Of a DNA stretch of 64,000 nucleotides, positions 44,511-53,393 are shown piece by piece; position 1 is the stretch's first letter; every line of letters starts with the position of its first letter. The notes under the pieces are model-generated. The model was not told the DNA's origin, did not search any database, and was given only the letters and a program-made list of their open reading frames with translations. The translations under genes were made by a program, and so were the position numbers. Origin of the DNA: Paenibacillus polygoni (GTDB lineage: Bacteria; Bacillota; Bacilli; Paenibacillales; Paenibacillaceae). The DNA lies in contig NZ_CP127162.1 in NCBI RefSeq assembly GCF_030263935.1, positions 2,241,501 to 2,305,500 on the forward strand, written 5' to 3'.

Positions 44511-44969
44511 ATGGATTATATCAAATGGATAAGAAGTAAGGTAGGCAGTGAAATGATCATTCTTAACTTTGCAGGAGCAATTATTGTGAACGAAGCGGGA
44601 CAAATATTGCTGCAACGTAGAAGAGATAAAAATGCTTGGGGCTTTCCAGGAGGAGCTATGGAATTAGGCGAATCTGCTGAAGAGACGGCTAGCCGTGAAG
44701 TGAAGGAAGAAACGGGATTAACAATCCATATTGATAAGCTCATAGGCGTGTATACCAAATATTTTGACGAGTATCCAAATGGAGATCAGGCACAAACGAT
44801 TTCATTTTTTTATCAGGGAAGCATTTCCAATGGAGAACTGATTAGTAGTAATGAAGAAAGTATAGAGCTTCAATTCTTTAATCCTGATGAAATGCCTGAT
44901 TTAGTCAATCAGCAACATACTGATGCTTTTAATGATTTCAGGGCTCAACGAGTCGGAGTATTTAGATAA
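44511..44969 (+). CDS. Nudix hydrolase, cassette 25
   Basis: ATG at 44511 after AAAAAGGAG; the longer frame to 44382 reads back through a half-site. 152 aa with a perfect Nudix box GGAMELGES...REVKEETGL. Third Nudix gene in or near the array. Confidence 0.85.
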   Translation: MDYIKWIRSKVGSEMIILNFAGAIIVNEAGQILLQRRRDKNAWGFPGGAMELGESAEETASREVKEETGLTIHIDKLIGVYTKYFDEYPNGDQAQTISFFYQGSISNGELISSNEESIELQFFNPDEMPDLVNQQHTDAFNDFRAQRVGVFR

Positions 44970-45014
44970 AGCAAAGACTTAGACCTGAAGGCTGATTCGA
45001 AGACAACTGATCTA

Positions 45015-45115
45015 TCATATAACAATAGATTCACGCTGCGGACATTTATCCTGGGTCCGACATTCGCCGGACACCCCAGCATGAGCTTGGTCGAGAATAC
45101 AGAAACGTTATACGA
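45015..45115 (+). repeat. attC-like site 25 (short class)
   Basis: Left box TCATATAAC; match to its cassette start (TTATGCG at 44428) only 5 of 7. ATTCACGC and CGAGAAT inner boxes; right box GTTATACGA; crossover G45107^T. The tip resembles sites 7 and 8. Confidence 0.8.
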
Positions 45116-45141
45116 AAGACTCTTAAGAGCGAGGAAAACAA

Positions 45142-45549
45142 ATGACAAATTTATTTTTAAACCATTTTTATAATAGCATTAGTTTGGAATCATCATTGGA
45201 TTTAAAAGACATCCAAGAGATTGATTCAAAACTAGGATTTATTTTACCTAATGATTATAAAGAGATAGTCAAAGTGTTGAATGGTTTTGAAGGAACAATT
45301 TCAAATTCTTACATTGTATTTTGGTCGGTTAATGAAGTGATTGAACTAAATGAAGGATATGGAGTTGATGATTTTGCTCCAGGAATCTTTTTGTTTGGAA
45401 GTGATGGTGGAAATCAAGCATACGGTTTTGATGTAAGGGACGATGAAATGAGGATAATTACGATTCCATTTATTGTAATGGATATAGATGATATTGAAAT
45501 ATGTGGAGAAGACATGAATGAGTTTTATCAATTTCTATTGGATGTTTAA
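45142..45549 (+). CDS. SMI1/KNR4-family protein, cassette 26
   Basis: 135 aa after GCGAGGAAA. DIQEIDSKLGFILPNDYKEI, LNGFEG and FLFGSDGGNQAYGFDVR form a classic SUKH/SMI1 domain. Probable immunity-type protein without an adjacent toxin. Confidence 0.85.
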   Translation: MTNLFLNHFYNSISLESSLDLKDIQEIDSKLGFILPNDYKEIVKVLNGFEGTISNSYIVFWSVNEVIELNEGYGVDDFAPGIFLFGSDGGNQAYGFDVRDDEMRIITIPFIVMDIDDIEICGEDMNEFYQFLLDV

Positions 45550-45564
45550 TCAGAGGGAATGCTT

Positions 45565-45618
45565 CGTGTAACCACATAACCACGCATCGGGCCTGATGGC
45601 CCTTGGTCAATAAGAAGC
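45565..45618 (+). repeat. attC-like left half-site 26
   Basis: TCGTGTAAC (from 45564) versus its cassette start TTATACGA (45108): 7 of 8; then CACGCATCGGGC...GCCCTTGGTC. The right arm is missing. Confidence 0.6.
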
Positions 45619-45624
45619 AATATC

Positions 45625-45966
45625 ATGAATGATAAAGAATTCGTAAAGGAAATTTATAGTTCAATCGTTAATGAAATTAAGAGTCTTTATAGAGACTTAT
45701 TTTTAAATTCAGATGAATAAAGCGAAAGACGGGTACTGGAAAGATGCACTAGTATTTTTCAACGAACTATCAGATGAGAATAAAACAATATTTTCAAGAT
45801 AATAGAACAAATTCAGGTTGATACGATCTCAAATCTTTTAGGAATAATCGATGGTGTTTGCACCTTTTCTAATAGGGATATAAAGATAGATCTTTTAATA
45901 AATAATGAGAATATGAGTGGAGAGTTACAAGATAATTTTCTAGAGCATGATGAAGAGGTTAGATAA
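45625..45966 (+). pseudogene. Hypothetical protein gene with two frameshifts
   Basis: Starts MNDKEFVKEIYSSIVNEIKS, shifts frame near 45710 into NKAKDGYWKDALVFFNELSD, and shifts again near 45800 into IIEQIQVDTISNLLGIIDG, ending at 45966. Joined, this gives a single about 113-aa protein of a kind common as hypothetical in Bacillales. It follows AAGAAGCAAT, a weak ribosome site. Confidence 0.6.
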
Positions 45967-46013
45967 TAAACGGAAAATGCCAATCATGGGAATTAGAAAA
46001 GGAGAGAAAGTCG

Positions 46014-46686
46014 ATGGTTTATTCACTCATCTTTGATATGGATGGAACACTTTTTCAAACAGATAAGATTTTAGAAATTTCACTCGAAGATACTTTTAAT
46101 TATCTGAAGTCACTAAACGAATGGGAGAGAAAAACACCAATTGATAAATACCGTGAAATTATGGGTGTGCCTCTACCTAAAGTATGGGAAGCATTGTTAC
46201 CCAATCATTCCATAGAAGTCAGAGAACAAGCGGATGCATATTTTTTAGGGAGATTAATTGAAAATATAAGAAGTGGAAAAGGTGAATTATATCCTAATGT
46301 AAAAGCAGTTTTCGATTATTTAACAGAGAATAATTATTCAATATACATAGCAAGTAATGGCTTAATGGAGTATTTAGCTGCAATTGTAAATTATTATAAC
46401 TTAGACAATTGGGTTACTGAAACATTCAGTATCCAGCAAATAGAATCGCTAAATAAGTCAGATTTAGTTAGGATTATTATTGATAAGTAAGTATCATATT
46501 ACTCATGGTGCAGTAGTAGGGGACCGAATTTCGGATATAAATGCAGCTAAGGATAATGGATTAGTTGCAGTAGGATGTAATTTTGATTTCGCACAAGAAG
46601 ATGAACTTTCTCTGGCTGATATAGTTATAGAAGATTTAAATGAATTGAAATCAATTGTATCTCAGCTAAAGGCTAACGGATATTAA
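46014..46686 (+). pseudogene. HAD-superfamily phosphatase broken by a 4-bp duplication
   Basis: The first frame (MVYSLIFDMDGTLFQTDK; nucleophile Asp in DMDGT) stops at 46488. The second frame continues with HGAVVGDRISDINAAKDNG (motif III/IV) to 46686. The junction reads AAGTAAGT; removing one AAGT restores DKYHITHG and a complete 223-aa phosphatase of the PGP/GMP type. A recent tandem duplication is the likely cause. Confidence 0.8.
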
Positions 46687-46688
46687 TG

Positions 46689-46729
46689 TAGGGTCTCTCG
46701 GATTTGTAGATACAAAGAATGTTAGATGA
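46689..46729 (+). repeat. attC-like right half-site
   Basis: GGGTCTCTCGGATTTGTAGA, spacer, GTTAGATGA; crossover G46721^T. The left arm is absent. The cassette it opens (TTAGATGA) matches its own 3' box at 47158 8 of 8. Confidence 0.65.
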
Positions 46730-46764
46730 AACTACCAAAGTCAACTAATATAAAAGAGGTTGAA

Positions 46765-47139
46765 ATGCAAACATATAAAAGATCAATTCAAATGGTACTT
46801 TTCACAACAGTCATATTTATGATAACAGGTGTAATACAGTTAATCGTTAATATATACTATGATCGAGTGTTTTTCATTTTACTATTTCTAATTTTAACTT
46901 TAGGATTTTTAGTATATACAATTATTCTAACACTTGATTTGATCACCAAGGATATAAAAATGATGGAAGTAATAATAATTGAATGAAACACTGACATCAT
47001 AAAGGTATTAAAAACGGATGGAAAAAAACGCGGAATTAGAATAATAAAATCGGAGAGTAATAAATATCAAATAAATCAAGAATTAGTGCTAACATTAACA
47101 AAACGTACAGGATTAATTAAAGATATTACTGTTAGGTAA
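46765..47139 (+). pseudogene. Two-TM membrane protein interrupted by in-frame TGA, cassette 27
   Basis: ATG at 46765 after AAAGAGG. Two TM helices (residues about 8-30 and 36-58) end at TGA 46984-46986. The same frame then continues with NTDIIKVLKTDGKKRGIRII...to TAA at 47137, a plausible soluble tail. GGA to TGA (Gly to stop) by one substitution would explain it. Without the tail a 73-aa membrane peptide remains. Confidence 0.55.
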
Positions 47140-47157
47140 TTCGAGAAAGTGGTAACA

Positions 47158-47276
47158 TCATCTAACATAGTACTCACGCAGCGACTAAACCTTAGTCGTG
47201 TTGATGATTTTGGAAGAGTAATAGAATCCGTGACAACTTGCTGCTCGATTTCGTGAATACCTGAACATAAGATGAA
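47158..47276 (+). repeat. attC-like site 27
   Basis: Left box TCATCTAAC complements its cassette start (TTAGATGA at 46722) 8 of 8. ACTCACGC pairs with CGTGAAT; the right box is eroded (CATAAGATGA at 47266 instead of GTTAGATGA). Confidence 0.72.
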
Positions 47277-47400
47277 GTCATATGACAAAATCAATCAAAG
47301 AAAACGAGGAAATAAATTATGTTTACATACAAAATTGATGATCATTCTTATTTATCACTTTTAGAGATTCAACATGCAGACAAGTTATATAATTTGATAA

Positions 47401-48474
47401 GACGGATTGTCAATCCAAGTGCGACACTTCTTCTTCAAATGATTCGTGAGCTGTTTTCCAACCTAAACATTTCCTTGGTCTGCTGTTAATGAGATGGAGG
47501 GCGTGTTCTAGTTCTTCCTCAGTCACTTCTGCAAAGTCCTTTCCTTTTGGGAAGAACTCTCGAAGAAGCCCGTTTCCATTCTCATTGGAGCCTCGTTGCC
47601 ATGAGGAATAAGGATCTGCAAAATATACCGTCATACCGTGTGACTCTTCCAATTCACGAAAGCACGCGAACTCTTTACCACGGTCTACGGTAGCTGTCTG
47701 GAAGGTTTGGGCAGGGTACTGTGCAGCAACTACACCAATAGCAATTTCCATTGATAATGAAGTGCGATCTGGCATTTTAATAGCAGTGTATAGCCTTGTT
47801 TTTCGCTCGATACATGTAGCGACACAAGCCTTACTTTTTCCTCGGCTGGAGACGACCGTGTCCAGTTCCCAGTGTCCAAAGGTTTCACGGGAACGAATCT
47901 CTTTAGGCCGTTGTTTGATAGAAGTGCCTACGAGGAAGCGACCTCGTTTTTCTTGGGATTTTTGTCTTTTTCCTTTGTGTCTTAACTGCTGAACGGTGTT
48001 ACGAATCATACGTCCTTGATAAAGCCAGCGATAGATCGTTTTGAACGAAACCATGGGCTCTCCTTTCAGTCTATAACGCATAGAGATTTGCTCAGGAGAC
48101 CAGGTTTCGTGAAGTCGCTGTTCAATTTCTTTTCCGAGTGTCTCCGTCCATTTTTCTCTAGGTTTCTGAGCTTGGCGAAGATGCTTATAACGATGCTCTG
48201 ATGCTACCGCTTGATAACCATTTAGGCATTGATTTTTCCTCAGTTCCCGGCTGATCGTGGAATGATGACGATCCAATTCGCGAGCAATGGCTCGGGCGGA
48301 CAGCCCCAGTTGATGTAATACTTCTAGTTTACTGCGTTCAATTATGCTAAGATGTGTGTAGCTCATGGCGGATTCTCCTTGTAGGTGTTGTGTGGTAACT
48401 CCATTCTACACGAACCCGGCCATGGGCCATTTTTAATTTTGAACTAGGTGTCGCACTTCATATTACAATCTGTC
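47401..48474 (-). mobile_element. IS30-family insertion sequence, copy 1
   Basis: 1074 bp bounded by imperfect inverted repeats (GACGGATTGT...AGTGCGACAC at the left, complement of GACAGATTGT...AGTGCGACAC at the right). It is flanked by the 4-bp direct duplication ATAA (47397-47400 and 48475-48478). Transposase on the reverse strand. Inserted in a GNAT cassette gene. Confidence 0.88.
47410..48366 (-). CDS. IS30-family transposase, copy 1
   Basis: 318 aa. N-terminal helix-turn-helix (LSIIERSKLEVLHQLGLSAR, then STISRELRKN) and a DDE catalytic core: WELDTV, ATVDRGKEF, and NENGNGLLREFFPKG. Full length, with no internal stop, so possibly active. Five residue differences from copy 2, so the two copies are not from one very recent event. 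Confidence 0.92.
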   Translation of the reverse strand: MSYTHLSIIERSKLEVLHQLGLSARAIARELDRHHSTISRELRKNQCLNGYQAVASEHRYKHLRQAQKPREKWTETLGKEIEQRLHETWSPEQISMRYRLKGEPMVSFKTIYRWLYQGRMIRNTVQQLRHKGKRQKSQEKRGRFLVGTSIKQRPKEIRSRETFGHWELDTVVSSRGKSKACVATCIERKTRLYTAIKMPDRTSLSMEIAIGVVAAQYPAQTFQTATVDRGKEFACFRELEESHGMTVYFADPYSSWQRGSNENGNGLLREFFPKGKDFAEVTEEELEHALHLINSRPRKCLGWKTAHESFEEEVSHLD

Positions 48475-48964
48475 ATAAATAAAAATAGGGAGCATATTGG
48501 GGAATGGCTGAAATTTCCGAGTTTGACTTTAAAAGTAGAAGATTCTCAAGCCTTTATCGAAAGAACAAGGATCAGTTACGCCAAAGAGGAAGGGTACTGG
48601 TTAGGTATATGGAATGAAGGTCAATTAGTTGGTTCTATCGGGTACCTATACGTAGATAAAGAGAATAAGAAAACGGAAATTGGATATTGGCTAGGTAAAG
48701 AATACGAGGGAAAAGGACTCATTACGAAGTCAGTTATAGAACTTATCAATCATGCTTTCGACAAATATAAATTAAATAAAATTGAAATAGGAGCAGCAAC
48801 AGAAAATAGAAGGAGTCGTGCAATTCCTGAGAAATTAGGATTTAAACAAGAAGGTGAATTGAGAGATTATGAATATATTCAAGGTAGGAATCTAAACCGA
48901 ATAATCTACGGATTAAAAGCAAGCGAATGGAAAAGTAAAAAAGATTAAATAAGGCATATGACAT

Positions 48965-49062
48965 CATCTAACAAAATATTTACGCTTCGGGCACACGCCC
49001 TAGGATCGGCATTTGCCAGACACCCAGGATGCACTAGTCTTGAGGACAAGAACGATATCTGA
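48965..49062 (+). repeat. attC-like site 28
   Basis: Left box TCATCTAAC (from 48964) versus its eroded cassette start (ATAAGATGA): about 7 of 8. ATTTACGC left; the right arm is eroded (GATATCTGAAA, core G49054). Confidence 0.65.
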
Positions 49063-49110
49063 AATCAGTGGGATAACACTCATTCAAAACTAACTAAAGG
49101 AGTGACCTAA

Positions 49111-49489
49111 ATGATAAAGTCGCCCGGAGGTTCACTTTTTCCATATTATTATAAGGGTGGAGAAATTCATTGTCTTAAATATGGAAGTAAGTATAAAAAA
49201 TATGAAGAACTTTTTGAATTAGGAAGAAGAATTTATTTTCAAAACGAATAAAAAGCTGAGAATATGGATTGATCTGTATGAAACATCTACAATAGAAATA
49301 GTTCTTCAAGAACTTGTAAACAATCTAAAAAACTTAAATGGCTATGTAACGAAAATCTCATTTGTTGGACTTTCAAGTATAAGTAAATGGAAGTTAAAGC
49401 GTAAAGTAAAGATTTTAAAGCTAGAATACCCTGTTTCATTTTTCTCAGATCCAGAGGAAGCAAAGACTTGGCTGATTAGTGATAGATAG
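49111..49489 (+). pseudogene. STAS-like protein gene with frameshift, cassette 29
   Basis: ATG at 49111 follows AAAGGAGTGACC. The first frame gives MIKSPGGSLFPYYYKGGEIH...RIYFQNE then stops; one base later the next frame gives KLRIWIDLYETSTIEIVLQE...KISFVGLSS...FSDPEEAKTWLISDR to 49489. Joined it is an about 125-aa SpoIIAA/STAS-like protein. An extra base in the AATAAAAAG run is the simplest cause. Confidence 0.6.
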
Positions 49490-49518
49490 TGAATGTAGCT
49501 AAAAAAGGCAATGATATC

Positions 49519-49636
49519 TGTTAACACACGATTCATCAGCGGGCCATAAGATCCTTGTTCCACAGAGACATATCGTGGAAACGTGTTCAGCGGATAACCG
49601 CCTGCGGAGGTTCGTGAATGCAAGAACGTTAGCTGA
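49519..49636 (+). repeat. attC-like site 29
   Basis: Left arm TGTTAACAC...ATTCATC eroded; right arm TTCGTGAAT then GTTAGCTGA intact; crossover G49628^T. Confidence 0.65.
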
Positions 49637-49678
49637 AATTACTAAGAGAGTGAAATCAATTAAACCAGGAGGACTAAT

Positions 49679-49813
49679 ATGGTAATTCTGATTGTCGTTG
49701 TAGTAATAGGATTTGCTGGTGTTATTGGAAATCAAAATTCAGCCTTAAGAAGAATGGAATCGATTCAAAGATCTTTGGATGAAATAAATCAGAAACTACG
49801 AGATGAAAAATAA
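49679..49813 (+). CDS. 44-aa membrane-anchored coiled-coil peptide
   Basis: ATG at 49679 follows CCAGGAGGAC. One TM helix (MVILIVVVVIGFAGVIG) then an amphipathic helix (RRMESIQRSLDEINQKLRDE). Resembles the small YrzO-like/phage-associated peptides that Bacillales often encode. Function unknown. Confidence 0.6.
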   Translation: MVILIVVVVIGFAGVIGNQNSALRRMESIQRSLDEINQKLRDEK

Positions 49814-49824
49814 ATGAATGTGAA

Positions 49825-49886
49825 AGTTAAAGCAGACCGGACAAACTCGACTTCGTCGGACGTCATGAATACAGAACGTTAGTTAA
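49825..49886 (+). repeat. attC-like right half-site
   Basis: GACTTCGTCGGACGTCATGAAT then GTTAGTTAA; core G49878. The left half is reduced to AGTTAAAGCAGACCGG. The cassette ends on either side of it match each other instead (see site 31). Confidence 0.55.
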
Positions 49887-49911
49887 AAATTAATGGAGGG
49901 TAAAAATAATT

Positions 49912-50367
49912 ATGAGTCATAGACTACAAAATTATATATTACTTACCATAATTCTTGTTCTGATCATTGCATTAATAATTACAAATAAAGATAAAATTAC
50001 TACAGAAGAATCCGGGAATGAGTTTTTCTTGGTCAACTTTGATAGAAAAGATTTTAAACGACTAGAAGTTCTGGCTAATAGATTCAAAGAGGGAAAGGGA
50101 GATAATTTGATGTTAATCCCTCCCGTATTTGATGGAGGATATTGGATACATGACGTGATGTCAAACGGAAGAGAAATATACTGGACGGTGGATAATACAA
50201 GGGATGGAATGAGCTCTAATACGGGTAAGCAGGAATACATTTGTAAAGGAATAGACATAAGAGAATCGGAAGATCACTATACTTTTGAACTTAGTAAATG
50301 CAGTAACTATAAGGAAGATGAAAAATTGGTAATGGTTTCTTTCTTAAAGGAGAGATTGAAAAAATAA
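49912..50367 (+). CDS. Membrane-anchored protein, DUF4362-like
   Basis: 151 aa, starting after ATGGAGGG. Signal anchor (residues 7-24). The extracellular part with DNLMLIPPVFDGGYWIHDVM and a late Cys pair (YICKGI, LSKCSNY) resembles DUF4362 proteins; identification is tentative. Confidence 0.55.
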   Translation: MSHRLQNYILLTIILVLIIALIITNKDKITTEESGNEFFLVNFDRKDFKRLEVLANRFKEGKGDNLMLIPPVFDGGYWIHDVMSNGREIYWTVDNTRDGMSSNTGKQEYICKGIDIRESEDHYTFELSKCSNYKEDEKLVMVSFLKERLKK

Positions 50368-50401
50368 TAATTGTGGTTCGATGAAGTGAAGTCCTTAACA
50401 C

Positions 50402-50558
50402 CAGCTAATAGTATGTTCACGCATTGGCGGGACAAGCTGCCTGGTCAACGGCGGGGAAGCAATTGCGAATTAGCAGACAATTTCACACTTACTAAGCCAG
50501 TCGGACCCGGAGCATTCGCGCCTTAAGCCCGGTTAGTAGATACAGCTACGTTATGTGT
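50402..50558 (+). repeat. attC-like site 31
   Basis: Left box CAGCTAA is complementary 7 of 7 to the boundary at 49629 (TTAGCTG), not to the nearer half-site at 49879. The two genes between therefore form one composite cassette. TTCACGC left; right arm TAGATAC then GTTATGTG; crossover G50550^T. Confidence 0.78.
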
Positions 50559-50601
50559 AGTTGAGACAAGAGCTAATCAAGTTCAAGTCAGGAGTGATTT
50601 A

Positions 50602-50850
50602 ATGTTCGATTCGTTTAAGAAAGCCTATGCTATATCCATTTTATTTATAGTATTGGGAAGTCTATTGTTCTTCTATCATTTATTAAATTCTTTATCCTTT
50701 TCGGTAGAAGGAATAATTATAATGATAGTTGGCTTAGGGCTTTTATTTGTAATAAAGGCATCTAAATTTGAATTAAATAAGTTAAGACTTGAGGACATAG
50801 AAATGAGAAAAAGAATAGAGGAAGTTGCAAAATATAAGAGTCACGAATGA
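50602..50850 (+). CDS. Small two-TM membrane protein
   Basis: 82 aa after CAGGAGTG. Two TM helices (residues about 8-30 and 36-55) and a charged C-terminal helix (FELNKLRLEDIEMRKRIEE). No family recognised. A gene-free gap follows to 50980. Confidence 0.6.
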   Translation: MFDSFKKAYAISILFIVLGSLLFFYHLLNSLSFSVEGIIIMIVGLGLLFVIKASKFELNKLRLEDIEMRKRIEEVAKYKSHE

Positions 50851-50980
50851 TATACAAAATTATTGTATATTTTAATAAAATAAGGTTCATCTATGAACTG
50901 AAAGATATAAAAAGCTTAAAGGAAATGTAAATGATGTAGAATATTTTGTGTAAGTGAATCAAGAAGGCTTCTACAATCAT

Positions 50981-51137
50981 TACATAATATTCACACAGCG
51001 GATCGGCTTAATTGAGTCCTTGATCCGTCAGGGGTAGCAAATCAGGTAAACATATCCTTACCGACTAACCCTACGCCGACGACTGCTTAGAAATCTTAAA
51101 TCGGTGGAACGATGGGAATACGAGAATGCTTTTGAAA
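50981..51137 (+). repeat. attC-like site 32 (eroded right arm)
   Basis: Left box TACATAAT versus its cassette start TTATGTG (50551): 6 of 7. ATTCACAC left; right arm GGGAATACGAGAAT then GCTTTTGAAAT, core lost. Confidence 0.65.
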
Positions 51138-51211
51138 TACTCAAACGTATTAAAACCACCAGTAATTGAAAAATCGATTAAATGTTATAGAAAAAATAAT
51201 GAGGTGAAAAG

Positions 51212-51598
51212 ATGAAGAAAATAATATTTTGGGGTAAGGACGAGAACGACGATAGACTTATAAATGAAGTGATTTTAGGGATGAAAACCGTTACCTGCAC
51301 ACCAAAGGTCTGGTACTATAATGATCCAATAGAAGAACCGACTGTTATTGGTGATTTAGTAGCAGTATTTGATAGACGAGGAAATCAAAGATGTACTGTA
51401 GAGATTACAGAAAACTATGAAATTCCTTATGGCTTAGTTGATGATAGAATTGCTAAGGGCGAAAATTGTTTATCTGTAGAAGAGTTTTATGATGATCATA
51501 ATTTTTGCTGGGAAGAACCTTTGAGAAATGAAGGCCTGAGTTTAACAAATGAAACAATAATTGTTGTAGAATATTTTAAACGACGGATTGTAATATGA
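51212..51598 (+). CDS. ASCH-domain protein, 3' end replaced by an insertion sequence
   Basis: 128 aa after GAGGTGAA. KKIIFWGKDENDDRLINEVI, GMKTVTCTPKVWY and GDLVAVFDRRGNQRCTVEIT fit ASCH (RNA-binding/YqfB-like) domains. IS30 copy 2 begins at 51582, within the last codons. Across the insertion, with one AAAC removed, the original ending reads VEYFKLISIVEKQ and stops at 52679. Only a few terminal residues are changed, so function may survive. Confidence 0.75.
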   Translation: MKKIIFWGKDENDDRLINEVILGMKTVTCTPKVWYYNDPIEEPTVIGDLVAVFDRRGNQRCTVEITENYEIPYGLVDDRIAKGENCLSVEEFYDDHNFCWEEPLRNEGLSLTNETIIVVEYFKRRIVI

Positions 51599-52655
51599 AG
51601 TGCGACACCTAGTTCAAAATTAAAAATGGCCCATGGCCGGATTCGTGTAGAATGGAGTTACCACACAACACCTACAAGGAGAATCCGCCATGAGCTACAC
51701 ACATCTTAGCATAATTGAACGCAGTAAACTAGAAGTATTACATCAACTGGGGCTGTCCGCCCGAGCCATTGCTCGCGAATTGGATCGTCATCATTCCACG
51801 ATCAGCCGGGAACTGAGGAAAAATCAAAGCCTAAATGGTTATCAAGCGGTAGCATCAGAGCATCGTTATAAGCATCTTCGCCAAGCTCAGAAACCTAGAG
51901 AAAAATGGACGGAGACACTCGGAAAAGAAATTGAACAGCGACTTCACGAAACCTGGTCTCCTGAGCAAATCTCTATGCGTTATAGACTGAAAGGAGAGCC
52001 CATGGTTTCGTTCAAAACGATCTATCGCTGGCTTTATCAAGGACGTATGATTCGTAACACCGTTCAGCAGTTAAGACACAAAGGAAAAAGACAAAAACCC
52101 CAAGAAAAACGAGGTCGCTTCCTCGTAGGCACTTCTATCAAACAACGGCCTAAAGAGATTCGTTCCCGTGAAACCTTTGGACACTGGGAACTGGACACGG
52201 TCGTCTCCAGCCGAGGAAAAAGTAAGGCTTGTGTCGCTACATGTATCGAGCGAAAAACAAGGCTATACACTGCTATTAAAATGCCAGATCGCACTTCATT
52301 ATCAATGGAAATTGCTATTGGTGTAGTTGCTGCACAGTACCCTGCCCAAACCTTCCAGACAGCTACCGTAGACCGTGGTAAAGAGTTCGCGTGCTTTCGT
52401 GAATTGGAAGAGTCACACGGTATGACGGTATATTTTGCAGATCCTTATTCCTCATGGCAACGAGGCTCCAATGAGAATGGAAACGGGCTCCTTCGAGAGT
52501 TCTTCCCAAAAGGAAAGGACTTTGCAAAGGTGACCGAGGAAGAATTAGAACACGCCCTCCAACTTATTAACAACAGACCAAGGAAATGTTTGGGATGGAA
52601 AACTGCTCACGAATCATTTGAAGAAGAAGTGTCGCACTTGGATTGACAATCCGTC
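51582..52655 (+). mobile_element. IS30-family insertion sequence, copy 2
   Basis: 1074 bp with the same inverted ends as copy 1 but in opposite orientation, flanked by the 4-bp duplication AAAC (51578-51581 and 52656-52659). Inserted at the 3' end of an ASCH gene. With copy 1 it brackets 48475-51581, which could invert by homologous recombination. Confidence 0.88.
51690..52646 (+). CDS. IS30-family transposase, copy 2
   Basis: 318 aa, intact, differing from copy 1 at five positions (for example Cys/Ser in the N-terminal domain and Glu/Lys near the end). DDE residues retained in WELDTV, TVDRGKEF and NENGNG. Confidence 0.92.
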   Translation: MSYTHLSIIERSKLEVLHQLGLSARAIARELDRHHSTISRELRKNQSLNGYQAVASEHRYKHLRQAQKPREKWTETLGKEIEQRLHETWSPEQISMRYRLKGEPMVSFKTIYRWLYQGRMIRNTVQQLRHKGKRQKPQEKRGRFLVGTSIKQRPKEIRSRETFGHWELDTVVSSRGKSKACVATCIERKTRLYTAIKMPDRTSLSMEIAIGVVAAQYPAQTFQTATVDRGKEFACFRELEESHGMTVYFADPYSSWQRGSNENGNGLLREFFPKGKDFAKVTEEELEHALQLINNRPRKCLGWKTAHESFEEEVSHLD

Positions 52656-52734
52656 AAACTAATATCGATAGTGGAGAAACAGTAATAATAAATTTAAAAT
52701 AAAATTGTAATGAGAATTCATGAGGTAGATCACT

Positions 52735-52855
52735 TCAGATAACAAAGCATCCACACGGTGACTTCGCCTTGGTCACTGTTATTCTTTTGTCAGAAGTAGT
52801 AGATTCAGTGACAACTTGCTGCGCAAGTTCTTGAATACTTGAATGGTTGGTGAAA
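52735..52855 (+). repeat. attC-like site 33 (eroded)
   Basis: Left box TCAGATAAC, ATCCACAC; right arm TTGAATACTTGAAT then GGTTGGTGAAA: the core is weak (GTTGG instead of GTTAN). Confidence 0.62.
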
Positions 52856-52962
52856 TTACCAAGAACATGTTAAGAGACATTTCATAATCTTTTGGTATGT
52901 ATCTACTACTTTTATAACTTTCAAGGTCAGGTGATATTTTGAATAAGATAAAAGGAAATTAT

Positions 52963-53319
52963 ATGAACTCTGAGAGATTTGTAGAAATCGTTAAGGAAGT
53001 AAGAGATGCAGCAATTGAAGACACATTCTCTTTCTTTGAAAACCCACCTGGAAGAAAACCTCGAAAAAGACATATTGAGCTTTCTCGGTGGGTAAATGCT
53101 CTAGACGCTGAAAATAAGTTGATGTTAAGAGAATTAGTTAAAGAAGGGATAGATTTTAGTTTATTTGGGTTACTTTGTGCATTTGATGGTGTCCGTAAAG
53201 TTGAATCTGGAGAATTTAAATTAACATACATAGAGGATGACAACGAGAGTTTATTAAATGATCCTGATACGGAAGATCTTCACGACTTATATAATTTTCT
53301 GATTCAAAATGAGCATTAA
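52963..53319 (+). CDS. Hypothetical acidic protein (DUF6547-like)
   Basis: ATG at 52963 with AAAGGAAATT upstream, or TTG at 52939. About 118 aa: MNSERFVEIVKEVRDAAIED, a PPGRKPRKRHIELSRW motif and LLCAFDGVRKVE. Looks like a single helical domain common as a hypothetical protein. Family name is tentative. Confidence 0.55.
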   Translation: MNSERFVEIVKEVRDAAIEDTFSFFENPPGRKPRKRHIELSRWVNALDAENKLMLRELVKEGIDFSLFGLLCAFDGVRKVESGEFKLTYIEDDNESLLNDPDTEDLHDLYNFLIQNEH

Positions 53320-53393
53320 CGTTAGCTAAAATCGTGGTAAATATGCTAAAGCCATAGTAATCATATCAATACAGTGAAGAAGTGAAGCTGGAG

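Larger units (their letters stand above)
47319..48948 (+). pseudogene. RimJ/RimL-type GNAT gene split by an IS30-family insertion, cassette 28
   Basis: The 5' part (47319-47400, MFTYKIDDHSYLSLLEIQHA...) begins after CGAGGAAA. The 3' part (48475-48948) encodes IGEWLKF, IGYWLGKEYEGKGLITKSV and ATENRRSRAIPEKLGF. Removing the insertion and one copy of the duplicated ATAA joins the frame as LYNLINKNREHIGEWL, a normal about 185-aa acetyltransferase. Inactivated by the insertion. Confidence 0.88.

Noticed and set aside
47401..52655. Composite transposon formed by the two IS30 copies
   Set aside because: Each copy has its own different target duplication (ATAA and AAAC), so they inserted independently.
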